Below are positions 26,706 to 35,257 of a stretch of DNA of 60,997 nt, one piece after another. The notes under the pieces were generated by a model, which searched no databases, had not been told where the DNA came from, and was given only the letters and a program-made list of their open reading frames with translations. Position 1 is the stretch's first letter, and each line of letters starts with the position of its first letter. The position numbers and the translations under genes were made by a program. The stretch is from Pelagibacteraceae bacterium AG-426-P20 (lineage in GTDB: Bacteria > Pseudomonadota > Alphaproteobacteria > Pelagibacterales > Pelagibacteraceae). The stretch lies in contig QCNX01000002.1 of assembly GCA_003210015.1 (NCBI GenBank), positions 1 through 60,997 on the forward strand, given 5' to 3'.

Positions 26706-27421
26706 AATATCTTTTTAAAATTTTCATAAAGGATTTTAGAATAATTATTCATATCACTCATATTATCTTTCGCAGATTGATCAAATTTTTCTAATGCCCC
26801 ATCTCCTAATTGATCCTCTAGAGCTTTTTTATACTCTGGAACACAACCCCACTCGTTTACAGTTGTGTCTTTAATTTCGATATGAAATTGAATTCCGTAA
26901 GCATGATTTTGATATTTAAAAATTTGATATTTAGTAACTGGTGAAGAAGCTAATAAAGTTATATCTTTATTATTCTCAATCCCTTGGACCTCGTAAGAAT
27001 GCCATTGCAAGCTTTTTATTTTATTAGGAAATTTAGAGAATAAATTATCAGTATCTTTTTCTTTAGAAAAATTAATATCCATAATCCCTATTTCTGCTGG
27101 TTGGGATTTAACTACTTTGCCACCTACAACTTCACCTAACAACTGGCATCCTAAACAAAAACCTAAATAAGGCTTTTTTAGATTAATAACAAATTCTTTG
27201 ATTGCTTTTTTTTCCTCAATCATCCAAGGATAATCTTTTTCCATAAACGTATCCATTGGGCCGCCCATACAGAACATTCCATCAAATTTACTAAGATCAC
27301 TTGGAATTTTTTCACCTTCATCGAGCTCTATGGTTGTCAAGTTAAGTCCATCAGCCAACATTAAATCTTTAATGTATCCAGGGTCTTCAATTTTAATATG
27401 CTGTAATACAATTATGTTCAC
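26702..27421 (-). CDS. Class I glutamine amidotransferase (stand-alone domain)
   Basis: A 239-residue protein with the triad-type GATase fold. The nucleophile is Cys92 in GFCLGCQLLGE; His180 and Glu182 (GIQFHIEI) complete the triad. FCMGGPMDT is the oxyanion-side segment seen in GuaA-like stand-alone proteins. It has no synthase domain, so it either hydrolyses gamma-glutamyl compounds or serves another subunit. It is in a short cluster with photolyase-related genes; its substrate is not evident. Confidence 0.9.
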   Translation of the reverse strand: MNIIVLQHIKIEDPGYIKDLMLADGLNLTTIELDEGEKIPSDLSKFDGMFCMGGPMDTFMEKDYPWMIEEKKAIKEFVINLKKPYLGFCLGCQLLGEVVGGKVVKSQPAEIGIMDINFSKEKDTDNLFSKFPNKIKSLQWHSYEVQGIENNKDITLLASSPVTKYQIFKYQNHAYGIQFHIEIKDTTVNEWGCVPEYKKALEDQLGDGALEKFDQSAKDNMSDMNNYSKILYENFKKIL

Positions 27422-27426
27422 TAAAA

Positions 27427-27555
27427 TTAGCTTAGCTTAGAACACTTCTTAGAACAATATTTTACTCTATCCCAATTAAGCTTCCATTTCTTTCTCCAAA
27501 CAAAAGATCTTTTACAAACAGGACAAATTTTTGATGGTAAATGTTCTTTTTTCAC
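27427..27555 (-). CDS. DUF2256 mini-protein, 42 residues
   Basis: A very short gene with a GTG start (27555-27553) that shares one base with the TAG stop of the upstream photolyase-related gene. The product is MKKEHLPSKICPVCKRSFVW and continues with RKKW, NWDRVKYCS and KKC. The four cysteines (CPVC and YCSKKC) suggest a small zinc- or iron-binding knuckle. This pattern is the DUF2256 family, often beside cryptochrome/photolyase-related genes. Function unknown. Confidence 0.9.
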   Translation of the reverse strand: MKKEHLPSKICPVCKRSFVWRKKWKLNWDRVKYCSKKCSKLS

Positions 27556-29045
27556 TAGATTGTATTTTTTTTTATGAATTTATCAGCTTCAGATAAAATC
27601 ATTTTTTTTCTATCTGTTTTCATTTTATCAAAGATACGAACCATCATCGACAATCTGGGATTTTTTAAAAAGAATTTTCTATTTCGATCTATAAATCTCC
27701 AATACAATCCATCCATTGTATTACACCAATTACCTTTTTTAAAATCCATCATTTTCATAAAATAAGCAGATCCACAGATATAGGGTTTAGTTGCAAAAAT
27801 TCCCCCATCACTAAATAATCCCATTCCATAAACATTTGGAACCATTACCCAATCAGATGAGTCGACAAACATTTCCATGAACCATTTATAAACCAATGTT
27901 GGTTTTATTTCGCAAAGATTCATAATATTAGATAAAATCATTAACCTTTCAATATGATGGGACCATCCATAACTTTCTGCATTTTGAATTGCATGATCTA
28001 AAGGAGGCAGGCCTGTTGTTCCCTCGTACCAGGATTTTTTCATTTTTTTAATATGTTTAAAAAAGTTGCTTGTTTCCATTTCGTCAGAATAATTTTGATA
28101 AATTCCACGCATAAACTCTCTCCAACCGATTATCTGACGAATGTACCCTTCTAGTGAGTTCATTTTTATTTTATTCTTTTTGTGAAACTCTAAAACTTTT
28201 TGAACAATAAATTCAGGAGTAATTAATCCTAAATTGATATATGGGCTTAAGGCACTGTGAAACAATATATTATCTTTTTGATTTACAGCATCTTCATAAT
28301 CGCCAAACAAATTTGATTTTTCTTTTATAAAAAAGTTCAAAAGCTTAACTACTTGATCAAATTCTGTTGCAAGCCAGAAATCTTTTGTACTACCAGGATG
28401 ATCTTTAAATAATTTTTCAATAATAGGTTTTAACTTTTTTGTATGATTAGTTTCATTAATTTTAGGAAATTTTGGTATTGAAATATCTTTAGGTAACTTA
28501 TTTCTATTGTCTTCATCAAAACTCCATTTTCCTCCAACTGGATTTCCATCAGCACCCATTAATATTCCAGATTTTTTTCTAACTTCTTTATAAAATGTTG
28601 CCATGAAAGGTTTTTTAGATTTTCCTAAATAATTATTAAATTCATTTCTTGAATTTAAAAACATTGGGGTTTGAATAATATTCCACTTAATTTTTTCTTT
28701 TTTTAAAAATTGTGACATTTTTTTTTCAAAAAATTTGTCTTCTATTTCAAAACTTGAGATTTCTGTTATTTTTTTTTGGGTAGTATTTTTTTTTAATTTT
28801 TTAAAATAATCATCTTTAAAATCTTTATCCTCAATTTTTGAATAATGTAATTTATATTTACTCTTTTTAAGAGTATCGGCATATGAACGCATAGAGGACA
28901 AGAATAGTAAGATCTTTTGCTTATGGTGTTTTTCATAAGTACATAAACCGTTGTCTTCTGCCATAAAAAATGTGTGGTCCTTTTTGAAGCGGTCGATGTA
29001 TTTTAATGGAAATAATTGATTACCAAGTATAAAAAATAACTTCAT
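27555..29045 (-). CDS. Cryptochrome/photolyase-related protein (PhrB/DPRP type) lacking Fe-S ligands
   Basis: A 496-residue flavoprotein of the prokaryotic PhrB/FeS-BCP family, whose members include (6-4) photolyases. N-terminal FFILGNQLFP and VRKKSGILMGADGNPVGGKWSFDEDNR (155-181) are diagnostic; REFMRGIYQ, HHIERLM and PNVYGMGLFSDGG belong to the FAD domain. Family members bind a [4Fe-4S] cluster with four cysteines (350, 438, 441 and 454 in Agrobacterium PhrB). Here the first position is Pro348 and the CxxC loop is missing (YFMKMMDFKKGNW); only Cys441 is near its place. It may repair DNA or sense light without the cluster. Confidence 0.9.
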   Translation of the reverse strand: MKLFFILGNQLFPLKYIDRFKKDHTFFMAEDNGLCTYEKHHKQKILLFLSSMRSYADTLKKSKYKLHYSKIEDKDFKDDYFKKLKKNTTQKKITEISSFEIEDKFFEKKMSQFLKKEKIKWNIIQTPMFLNSRNEFNNYLGKSKKPFMATFYKEVRKKSGILMGADGNPVGGKWSFDEDNRNKLPKDISIPKFPKINETNHTKKLKPIIEKLFKDHPGSTKDFWLATEFDQVVKLLNFFIKEKSNLFGDYEDAVNQKDNILFHSALSPYINLGLITPEFIVQKVLEFHKKNKIKMNSLEGYIRQIIGWREFMRGIYQNYSDEMETSNFFKHIKKMKKSWYEGTTGLPPLDHAIQNAESYGWSHHIERLMILSNIMNLCEIKPTLVYKWFMEMFVDSSDWVMVPNVYGMGLFSDGGIFATKPYICGSAYFMKMMDFKKGNWCNTMDGLYWRFIDRNRKFFLKNPRLSMMVRIFDKMKTDRKKMILSEADKFIKKNTI

Positions 29046-29072
29046 AATTAAATATAACTAATAAAAGATTTT

Positions 29073-29783
29073 ATGTCAGAAAAATATCTTATTTTTGGTG
29101 CGACAGGTTCTATTGGATCAAGTTTAGCTGATCAATTAAAAAATTCAGGGTATGATATTCACTTAGTTGCAAGAAACGAAAGCGAAGTAAGTTCAATCGC
29201 AGAAAAACTTGGCTGTGATTTTACCGTTGCAGATGTTCTTGAAGATGGCTTTATAGAAAAAATTAAGACAGATGTTCCTGAAATTAAGGGGATTGCATAT
29301 TGTGTAGGCTCAATTGATTTAAAACCATTAAGAATGGTAACTGAACAAGATTTTAATAAATGTATGAAGTTAAACCTTTATTCAGCAGTTGAGGCAATCA
29401 AAGGTTATCAAGAGACTCTAAAAAAAAACAAAGGTTCGGTAGTTTTGTTTTCAACTGTTGCTGCTCAAAGAGGTTTTACTAATCATGCTATTATTGCCTC
29501 GGCAAAAGCTGCAGTTGAAGGTTTAACAGTATCCCTTGCAGCTGAATTTGCTCCAAATATAAGAGTTAATTGCGTTGCTCCAAGTTTAACAAAATCTAAA
29601 ATTGCAGAACCCATGTTGAAAAATACTACAATTGCAGAAGGTATTGCAAAAGCTCATCCGCTAAAAAGGTTGGGTGAAGGAAAAGACTCAGCTGCGCTTG
29701 CAAAATTTTTAATAACTGAAGATAGTTCTTGGGTTACTGGTCAAATTATTGCTGTTGATGGTGGCAGATCAAAACTCTCTTAA
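29073..29783 (+). CDS. Short-chain dehydrogenase/reductase, catalytic Tyr replaced
   Basis: A 236-residue Rossmann-fold protein. The cofactor loop is GATGSIGSSLA (residues 9-19), the catalytic-serine strand VVLFSTVA has Ser127, and Lys145 is in SAKAAVEG. The usual Tyr four residues before Lys (YxxxK) is Ile141 here. The C-terminal VTGQIIAVDGGRS is standard for SDRs. Such atypical members exist, but the activity is uncertain. It is divergent from the photolyase-related gene, with 27 bases between. Confidence 0.88.
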   Translation: MSEKYLIFGATGSIGSSLADQLKNSGYDIHLVARNESEVSSIAEKLGCDFTVADVLEDGFIEKIKTDVPEIKGIAYCVGSIDLKPLRMVTEQDFNKCMKLNLYSAVEAIKGYQETLKKNKGSVVLFSTVAAQRGFTNHAIIASAKAAVEGLTVSLAAEFAPNIRVNCVAPSLTKSKIAEPMLKNTTIAEGIAKAHPLKRLGEGKDSAALAKFLITEDSSWVTGQIIAVDGGRSKLS

Positions 29784-29784
29784 G

Positions 29785-30849
29785 GTGAGCAAATATTTTT
29801 TATTAATATTTTTTACAATTTTATTTACTTCAAAAAGCTACTCTGACAACTATTTACTCTCTAAAATAATAGAACTAGATGAGCCATGGGGATCATCATT
29901 TATTAATAAAGATGAAATAATTGTTACTGAAAAAGGTGGAAAAATAAAAATAGTTAATATTAATTCTAAAAAAATCTCAGAAGTTAAGCATAATTTAAAT
30001 TTTTTAGATATTGGTCAAGGTGGGTTACTAGATATTATTCATCAAAATAATAACCTATGGATTTCATACACGGAGGATAGAGGGAATTGGGAAACAAGTA
30101 CTTCTATTGCAAAAGCAAAATTAGATAAAAAAAAATTAAATTTTAAAAATATATTTCAGGCAAATCCTCCTATAGATTCTGGTTATCATTTTGGCTCAAG
30201 ATTAGTGATTAAAGGTGATTATCTATTTGCATCAGCAGGTGAGAGAGGTCAAGGAATGATAGCTCAAGATCCTACAAAACACCCAGGAAGTATTATTAGA
30301 ATTCATTTAGATGGAAGTATTCCGAAAGATAATCCTAAATTTAAAGATAAACCAAATTGGTTGCCGGAAATTTATCAAATAGGAATTAGAAATCCCCAAG
30401 GTCTTACACTTTCAAAATTTGATGGAAAAATTTACATGAGCAATCATGGAGCAAAGGGTGGTGATTGGTTTGGTGAGGCTAAAAAAGGAGAGAACTATGG
30501 ATGGAAAATATTAGGTTGGGGAGGAAGAAATTATTCAGGATCTAAAATTGGTCCAAAATGGAAGCCTGGCTTTACTAAAGCAATTCAATACTGGGTGCCC
30601 TCAATTGCTGCTAGTGCTATCACAATCTACAAAGGGGAAGAGTTCAAAGAATGGAATGGCCATGCTTTAATCACTTCACTAAAAGATAAATCTTTAAGAA
30701 AATTAATCTTTAATGATTTATCTAATGTAAAAGAAGAAATTATTTTTAAAAATAAAATAGGAAGAATACGAGATATTCAAATTCATCCAGTTAATGGAAA
30801 AATTTATTTTTTGGCAGGTAATAAACTTTGGATGATGGAAAAAAGTTAA
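29785..30849 (+). CDS. PQQ-dependent aldose/sorbosone dehydrogenase-like, periplasmic
   Basis: A ~354-residue six-bladed propeller of the soluble glucose dehydrogenase (YliI/GSDH) family. I place the start at GTG 29785, right after the SDR stop, because MSKYFLLIFFTILFTSKSYS is a clean signal peptide; an ATG at 29749 inside the SDR would add 12 residues. Motifs: SGYHFGSRLVI, RNPQGLTL, NHGAKGGDWFGEAKKGENYGW. Members oxidise aldoses with PQQ as cofactor; no pqq synthesis genes are in the window. Confidence 0.88.
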   Translation: MSKYFLLIFFTILFTSKSYSDNYLLSKIIELDEPWGSSFINKDEIIVTEKGGKIKIVNINSKKISEVKHNLNFLDIGQGGLLDIIHQNNNLWISYTEDRGNWETSTSIAKAKLDKKKLNFKNIFQANPPIDSGYHFGSRLVIKGDYLFASAGERGQGMIAQDPTKHPGSIIRIHLDGSIPKDNPKFKDKPNWLPEIYQIGIRNPQGLTLSKFDGKIYMSNHGAKGGDWFGEAKKGENYGWKILGWGGRNYSGSKIGPKWKPGFTKAIQYWVPSIAASAITIYKGEEFKEWNGHALITSLKDKSLRKLIFNDLSNVKEEIIFKNKIGRIRDIQIHPVNGKIYFLAGNKLWMMEKS

Positions 30850-31112
30850 TTGTCTAAAATTTTCTTTTTAGCTTTTTCAAATTCTTCTTGGGTTAAGGCG
30901 CCACTTTTTAAGAGTTCATTTAATTTGTTTAATTCACTAGTTAAATTTTTAGTATCATTTAATGAATTTTCTATTTCTTCATTAGTATCAATTTCTAAAT
31001 TAGGTTTGTTAGTACTTTTTGCGCTAAATCCTGTCATAATAGCTCTACTACCTAAATAAAGCACAAAAATAAAAATTGGAATTACAAGTCCAAAAAAAAT
31101 TATCTTTTCCAT
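30846..31112 (-). CDS. SHOCT-domain membrane protein
   Basis: An 88-residue protein with one N-terminal helix (~3-22), a polar linker, and a C-terminal SHOCT motif: LNKLNELLKSGALTQEEFEKAKKKIL. SHOCT is a short oligomerisation domain. It converges with the PQQ dehydrogenase gene and overlaps its stop by 4 bases. Role unknown. Confidence 0.88.
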   Translation of the reverse strand: MEKIIFFGLVIPIFIFVLYLGSRAIMTGFSAKSTNKPNLEIDTNEEIENSLNDTKNLTSELNKLNELLKSGALTQEEFEKAKKKILDN

Positions 31113-31115
31113 AGT

Positions 31116-31319
31116 TTAATCTTCATCCTCCTCTCGCCAATTTTTTTCATACATTAACCAAGCGGCATATATTACAGAAAATGTACCAACGATCATACCA
31201 TAATCAAACCCAGTTTGCTGATCAAATAAGTACCAACCTAATTGTGTCGCTCCTATTGGGGGAATAGTAAGTATGAGCATAAGAATAACTATTCTGTAAG
31301 GATACTTAGGCTTTTTCAT
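31116..31319 (-). CDS. Small membrane protein, 67 residues
   Basis: Two hydrophobic helices (about 10-30 and 39-57), with a basic start (MKKPKYPYR) and an acidic end (WREEDED). It precedes the SHOCT gene by 3 bases on the same strand, so the two are probably made together. No family recognised. Confidence 0.7.
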   Translation of the reverse strand: MKKPKYPYRIVILMLILTIPPIGATQLGWYLFDQQTGFDYGMIVGTFSVIYAAWLMYEKNWREEDED

Positions 31320-31353
31320 AAGCTAACTTAACAAATAAAACTTGTGGATTTAA

Positions 31354-32202
31354 TTACTTATTTTGCGATCTTTTGAAACAGTCAATTGTATTTTTAAGTA
31401 AACAAGCAATAGTCATTGGTCCAACCCCGCCAGGTACAGGTGTTAATGCTTTTGCATTTTTTGAAACTTCTTTAAAGTCTACATCTCCAACAATACCTTT
31501 GTCAGTTTTGTTAATACCAACATCAATTACTATTGTATCTTTTTTAACCCAGTCTCCCTTAACAAGTTCAGGAATACCTACCGCTGCAACAATAATATCT
31601 GCTTCTAGACATTCAGCTTTTAAGTCTTTTGTTTTTGAGTGAGTAATTGTGACGGTACAATTTTCTTTTAAAAGAAGCTGAGTCATTGGCTTTCCATTAA
31701 GATTAGATCTTCCAACTATAACTGCTTTTTTCCCATTTAAATTTGGTTCTATTTTCTTAATTAACAAATAACACCCCAATGGAGTACATGGTACTGAGCT
31801 CTCATAACCTGAGGAAAGATTTCCAACATTCATTGGATGAAAACCATCAACATCTTTTGCAGGATCAATCATTTCTATTACTTTTTGCTTATCAATATGT
31901 TTTGGGAGTGGCAATTGAACTAAAATTCCAGAAACTGTCTCATCTTTGTTTAATTCTTGAATTTTATCCAATATTGTTTTTTCTTCTACAGAATCTGGAT
32001 ATTTTATGACGTCAGATTTCAGTCCAACTTCATTAGCTGATTTTTCTTTATTTCGAACATAAATTTGGCTAGGTGTTAAATCTCCGATCAAAATTACAGT
32101 TAATCCTGGAACTTTATTATATTTGGCTTTTAAGTTAGAAACTTCTTTTTTTAGTTCTTCTCTTAAATCAGCTGCTATTTTTTTTCCATCAATTAAAATC
32201 AT
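31354..32202 (-). CDS. folD: Methylene-THF dehydrogenase/cyclohydrolase
   Basis: FolD is bifunctional: NADP-dependent oxidation of 5,10-methylene-THF and hydrolysis of the methenyl form, feeding one-carbon units to purines and others. It is 282 residues, normal. The catalytic YxxxK motif is YVRNKEKSANEVG; DVDGFHPMNVGNL, VGRSNLNGKPM and PVPGGVGPMTIACLL are family signatures. The last 5-gene minus-strand run (hemC-hemD-mscS-yggT-folD) ends here. Confidence 0.97.
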   Translation of the reverse strand: MILIDGKKIAADLREELKKEVSNLKAKYNKVPGLTVILIGDLTPSQIYVRNKEKSANEVGLKSDVIKYPDSVEEKTILDKIQELNKDETVSGILVQLPLPKHIDKQKVIEMIDPAKDVDGFHPMNVGNLSSGYESSVPCTPLGCYLLIKKIEPNLNGKKAVIVGRSNLNGKPMTQLLLKENCTVTITHSKTKDLKAECLEADIIVAAVGIPELVKGDWVKKDTIVIDVGINKTDKGIVGDVDFKEVSKNAKALTPVPGGVGPMTIACLLKNTIDCFKRSQNK

Positions 32203-32209
32203 AAATTTT

Positions 32210-32500
32210 TTAGAATATTATTGGTGCGATGTAGAGCTTCATACACATTTCTATAAACCAAATCAATAGAAGTAAAATAATAGGTGATATATCTAAAGAT
32301 CCTAAATTTGGTAAGAAACGTCTTATTTTATTTAAAATTGGATCTGTAAGTCTATAGCTAAGCTCTAAAATAGAGTAAACAAGTCTATTTTGTGTATTCA
32401 AAACATTAAAAGCTATCAACCAACTTAAAATTACGTTTGCTATCACCACATAAGAATAAAGTTTTAATATTTGTAAAACCAAATAAAAAATAGCTATCAT
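32210..32500 (-). CDS. yggT: YggT family membrane protein
   Basis: A 96-residue protein with two helix pairs. VVIANVILSWLIAFNV and LTDPILNKIRRFLPNLGSLDISPII match the YggT (CCB3-like) family, where DPxLxxIRRxLP is the hallmark. It overlaps the upstream mscS-like gene by 4 bases. Homologues help assemble membrane cytochromes in chloroplasts and affect osmotic tolerance in bacteria; the role here is not clear. Confidence 0.93.
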   Translation of the reverse strand: MIAIFYLVLQILKLYSYVVIANVILSWLIAFNVLNTQNRLVYSILELSYRLTDPILNKIRRFLPNLGSLDISPIILLLLIWFIEMCMKLYIAPIIF

Positions 32501-33582
32501 TTTTTTTCAATATAAATAGAAGTGCTAGGAAATGCGAATGAAGCTTTATTATTTTCTACAATTTGCTTAATTTCAATAGCTAATTTTTCTTTTACTGAAA
32601 GCCATTCATTCCAACTATCTGATTTTGTAAAACAACGAACATACATGTCAATTGAACTATCTGAAAATTTATCAACTCTAACTGCAATTCCTATACTTGT
32701 ATTAAAGTCCTCACTTTTCTTAATATGATCTTCAATTTGATTTCGAATAGTTTTTAATTGATCAACTGTTGTGTCGTATTGAAGAGTAATAATCCAACTG
32801 ATTAACCAGTTAGAAGTTTCGCTTACATTAGTGACTGCGTTTTCAGCAAACTGGAAGTTTGGAATAATTGCCAATGATTTATCAAATTTTCTAATTGTTG
32901 TTGATCTAAATCCTATTTTTTCGACTATTCCCTCTATTATCCCATCAACTAAAATCCAATCTCCTATTTTAAATCTTTTTTCAACCAAAACTAAAATCCC
33001 AGAAATCAAATTTTTAAATAAATCTTGCGCCCCTAGCGCAACAGCAACTCCAAAAAGTCCTAGACCAGCAATAATTGGGCCAATTTTTATTCCCCATAAT
33101 TCAAGTACAGCTGCAAGACCTAAAATGAAAATTAGAATCTTCAAAGATTTAATAATCCATCCGATCAACTCTCTCGTTAAAATTTTATCAAGACCACTAA
33201 GAATATATGAAATTGGTTCAATGATTTGATGAATGACCCAAAAAATTAAAATAGTGATCAAGGTCCTATTAATAGTGTCTACAACTTCTCTTCCTTCAGT
33301 TGAAAAAGTCATATAATAACTAGCAATAAAAAAACCAAGAACAATTGGTAAAAATCTTGCTGGACCAATCAATGATTGTACAAAAGTGTCGTCTAATTTG
33401 TTAGTTGTTCTTTTTGAGATTATCTCTAATTTTTTTATAATAAGCTTACTTATTAATCCTCTAAAAATTAAGAAAAGAAAAAATATTCCAATTCCAATTA
33501 ATATTTGAAAAATATCAACTCCAAGAATTCCCTTATTCCATACAGATAAAAATATATCTGAAAAATTACTTATTATTTCCAT
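32497..33582 (-). CDS. Small-conductance mechanosensitive channel (MscS family)
   Basis: A 361-residue membrane channel that opens on membrane tension to release osmolytes. There are about five hydrophobic helices; the pore helix region reads GLGLFGVAVALGAQDLFKNLISGILVLVEKRFKIGDWI, with the Gly/Ala pattern of MscS TM3, and the beta-domain follows (GIVEKIGFRSTTIRKFDKSLAIIPN). It is longer than E. coli MscS (286), with additional N-terminal helices. It starts 3 bases after hemD. Confidence 0.95.
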   Translation of the reverse strand: MEIISNFSDIFLSVWNKGILGVDIFQILIGIGIFFLFLIFRGLISKLIIKKLEIISKRTTNKLDDTFVQSLIGPARFLPIVLGFFIASYYMTFSTEGREVVDTINRTLITILIFWVIHQIIEPISYILSGLDKILTRELIGWIIKSLKILIFILGLAAVLELWGIKIGPIIAGLGLFGVAVALGAQDLFKNLISGILVLVEKRFKIGDWILVDGIIEGIVEKIGFRSTTIRKFDKSLAIIPNFQFAENAVTNVSETSNWLISWIITLQYDTTVDQLKTIRNQIEDHIKKSEDFNTSIGIAVRVDKFSDSSIDMYVRCFTKSDSWNEWLSVKEKLAIEIKQIVENNKASFAFPSTSIYIEKK

Positions 33583-33584
33583 AT

Positions 33585-34283
33585 CTAAATTTTATATAAC
33601 AAATATTCTTCTTCTCCAGGGTTAAAAAGAAATATCTTCTTCCATTTAATTTCATTCAATATTGATGAGGTTTTTTCACTAATACACATTAAATTTGTAT
33701 TCATCCAAAGCTTTTCAGATTGATTTACTTTTATAAAACTCAAAAAATTTAAGGCACTATTTTGAGAATAGATATAGACAATATCTGGTATATTTTGCTT
33801 CAATGCTTTTACAAAGTCATCATCAAATTTTTGATTATTAATAGCTCTATAATTAATTACTCTCTTTATATCATACCCTTCTTTTATTAACTGTCGATCT
33901 AAATCAACTGATATAGCTTCTCCACTTACATAAATTAATTTTCCATCTTTTTTATCAAAGTTTTGTAAAACTAATTCTTTTAAATTTTCGACATTTCCCT
34001 CTGCAGAAATAACATTTTGAAAACCTATACTTCTAGCTTTTTTTTCAGTTGCAGCACCCACACAGAAACATAAAAGATTTTTATCTATATTTTTTATATT
34101 TAAAAACTTAACTGCATTAGCACTCGTAAAAATAATTCCTTTGAAATTTGAAAAATCAATTTGTTCATAATCCAATTTTTTTATACTTAAAAGTGGAAGA
34201 TGAGAAACTTGATGTCCTAAAGATTTAAATTTTAAAATGATATTATAACAATCATCTAATGGCCTTGTTAATAAAATATGCAT
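33585..34283 (-). CDS. hemD: Uroporphyrinogen-III synthase
   Basis: A 232-residue protein; HemD closes and inverts ring D of hydroxymethylbilane. The family diverges greatly, but ILLTRPLDD at the start, FKGIIFTSANAVKFL, CVGAATEKKARSIGF, GKLIYVSGEAISVDLDRQL and VYIYSQNSALNFL are typical, and hemC lies immediately upstream (0 bases between). This context makes the call firm. Confidence 0.93.
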   Translation of the reverse strand: MHILLTRPLDDCYNIILKFKSLGHQVSHLPLLSIKKLDYEQIDFSNFKGIIFTSANAVKFLNIKNIDKNLLCFCVGAATEKKARSIGFQNVISAEGNVENLKELVLQNFDKKDGKLIYVSGEAISVDLDRQLIKEGYDIKRVINYRAINNQKFDDDFVKALKQNIPDIVYIYSQNSALNFLSFIKVNQSEKLWMNTNLMCISEKTSSILNEIKWKKIFLFNPGEEEYLLYKI

Positions 34284-35201
34284 TTATTTTTTATAACTCC
34301 CGTTAGATTTTTTTTTTAAAATTCTTCCCACTTCTTCACCGAGTTTTTTTGCATCATAAATTTTTGAAGATTTTTTTTCATAGAATCTCTGACTTCCATC
34401 TAAAGAAAATAATTCAGCTTCAAGAATAATATTGTCTTTCTTTATAGTTGCATGAACTCCTATTGCTGTTTCACAATCACCTTCTAAAACTTTTAAAACA
34501 TTTCTTTCAGCACAAGCTCTTAGAGAAGTTTCTTTATCATTAATCTTATCTAAAAGAGAAATAATTTCATTATCATTATCACGACATTGAAGTGCAATAA
34601 TTCCTTGACCTGCACTGGGAATTATTTTTTCAGCTGAAAAAATTTCAGAAACTTTATCTTCCATATCTAAAGATTTTACTCCAGCATAAGACAAAACTAT
34701 AGCGTCATATAAACCATCTTTGAGTTTTTGAATCCTGGTATCAACATTTCCTCTAATAAGTTTACAAATAAAATCTTTTCTTATTTTTTTAATTTGGAAT
34801 TCTCTACGATATGAAGATGTGCCTATAATCGCTTTTAATTTTAATTCATTAAGTTTTCTTTTATTTTTAGTAATTAAAATTTCTCTAGGGTCATTCCTTT
34901 TTAGAAATATATTTGTTTTTAAACCATGAGTTTCAATTGCTGGCATATCTTTTAATGCATGAACAGCAATATCAATATTTTTATCCAAAAGTTCTTTCTC
35001 TATATTTTTTGAGAATAAACCTTTTCCACCTACTTCTGATAACCTAATATCTTTAATCTGATCACCTTTTGTTAATATTTTTATAATCTCAATATCCTCA
35101 TCTTTAAAATTTGTATTTTGAATAATCTTATTTTTAGCCTTTTGAGCATAAATTAATGCTAACTTACTACCTCTAGTTCCAATAATTATTTTTCTCTTCA
35201 T
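34284..35201 (-). CDS. hemC: Porphobilinogen deaminase
   Basis: HemC polymerises four porphobilinogens into hydroxymethylbilane for haem synthesis. It is 305 residues. IGTRGSKLALIYAQ is the start motif; VHALKDMPAIE carries the catalytic Asp; the dipyrromethane cofactor Cys is in LEGDCETAIGVHA (the more common form is GGC.xPxG). It is divergent from tsaD, with 56 bases between the two starts. Confidence 0.97.
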   Translation of the reverse strand: MKRKIIIGTRGSKLALIYAQKAKNKIIQNTNFKDEDIEIIKILTKGDQIKDIRLSEVGGKGLFSKNIEKELLDKNIDIAVHALKDMPAIETHGLKTNIFLKRNDPREILITKNKRKLNELKLKAIIGTSSYRREFQIKKIRKDFICKLIRGNVDTRIQKLKDGLYDAIVLSYAGVKSLDMEDKVSEIFSAEKIIPSAGQGIIALQCRDNDNEIISLLDKINDKETSLRACAERNVLKVLEGDCETAIGVHATIKKDNIILEAELFSLDGSQRFYEKKSSKIYDAKKLGEEVGRILKKKSNGSYKK

Positions 35202-35257
35202 AAAAAAATTTATTTCTTACTTGTATTGAGATTGTACAATTAATAAAAACTATTTGA

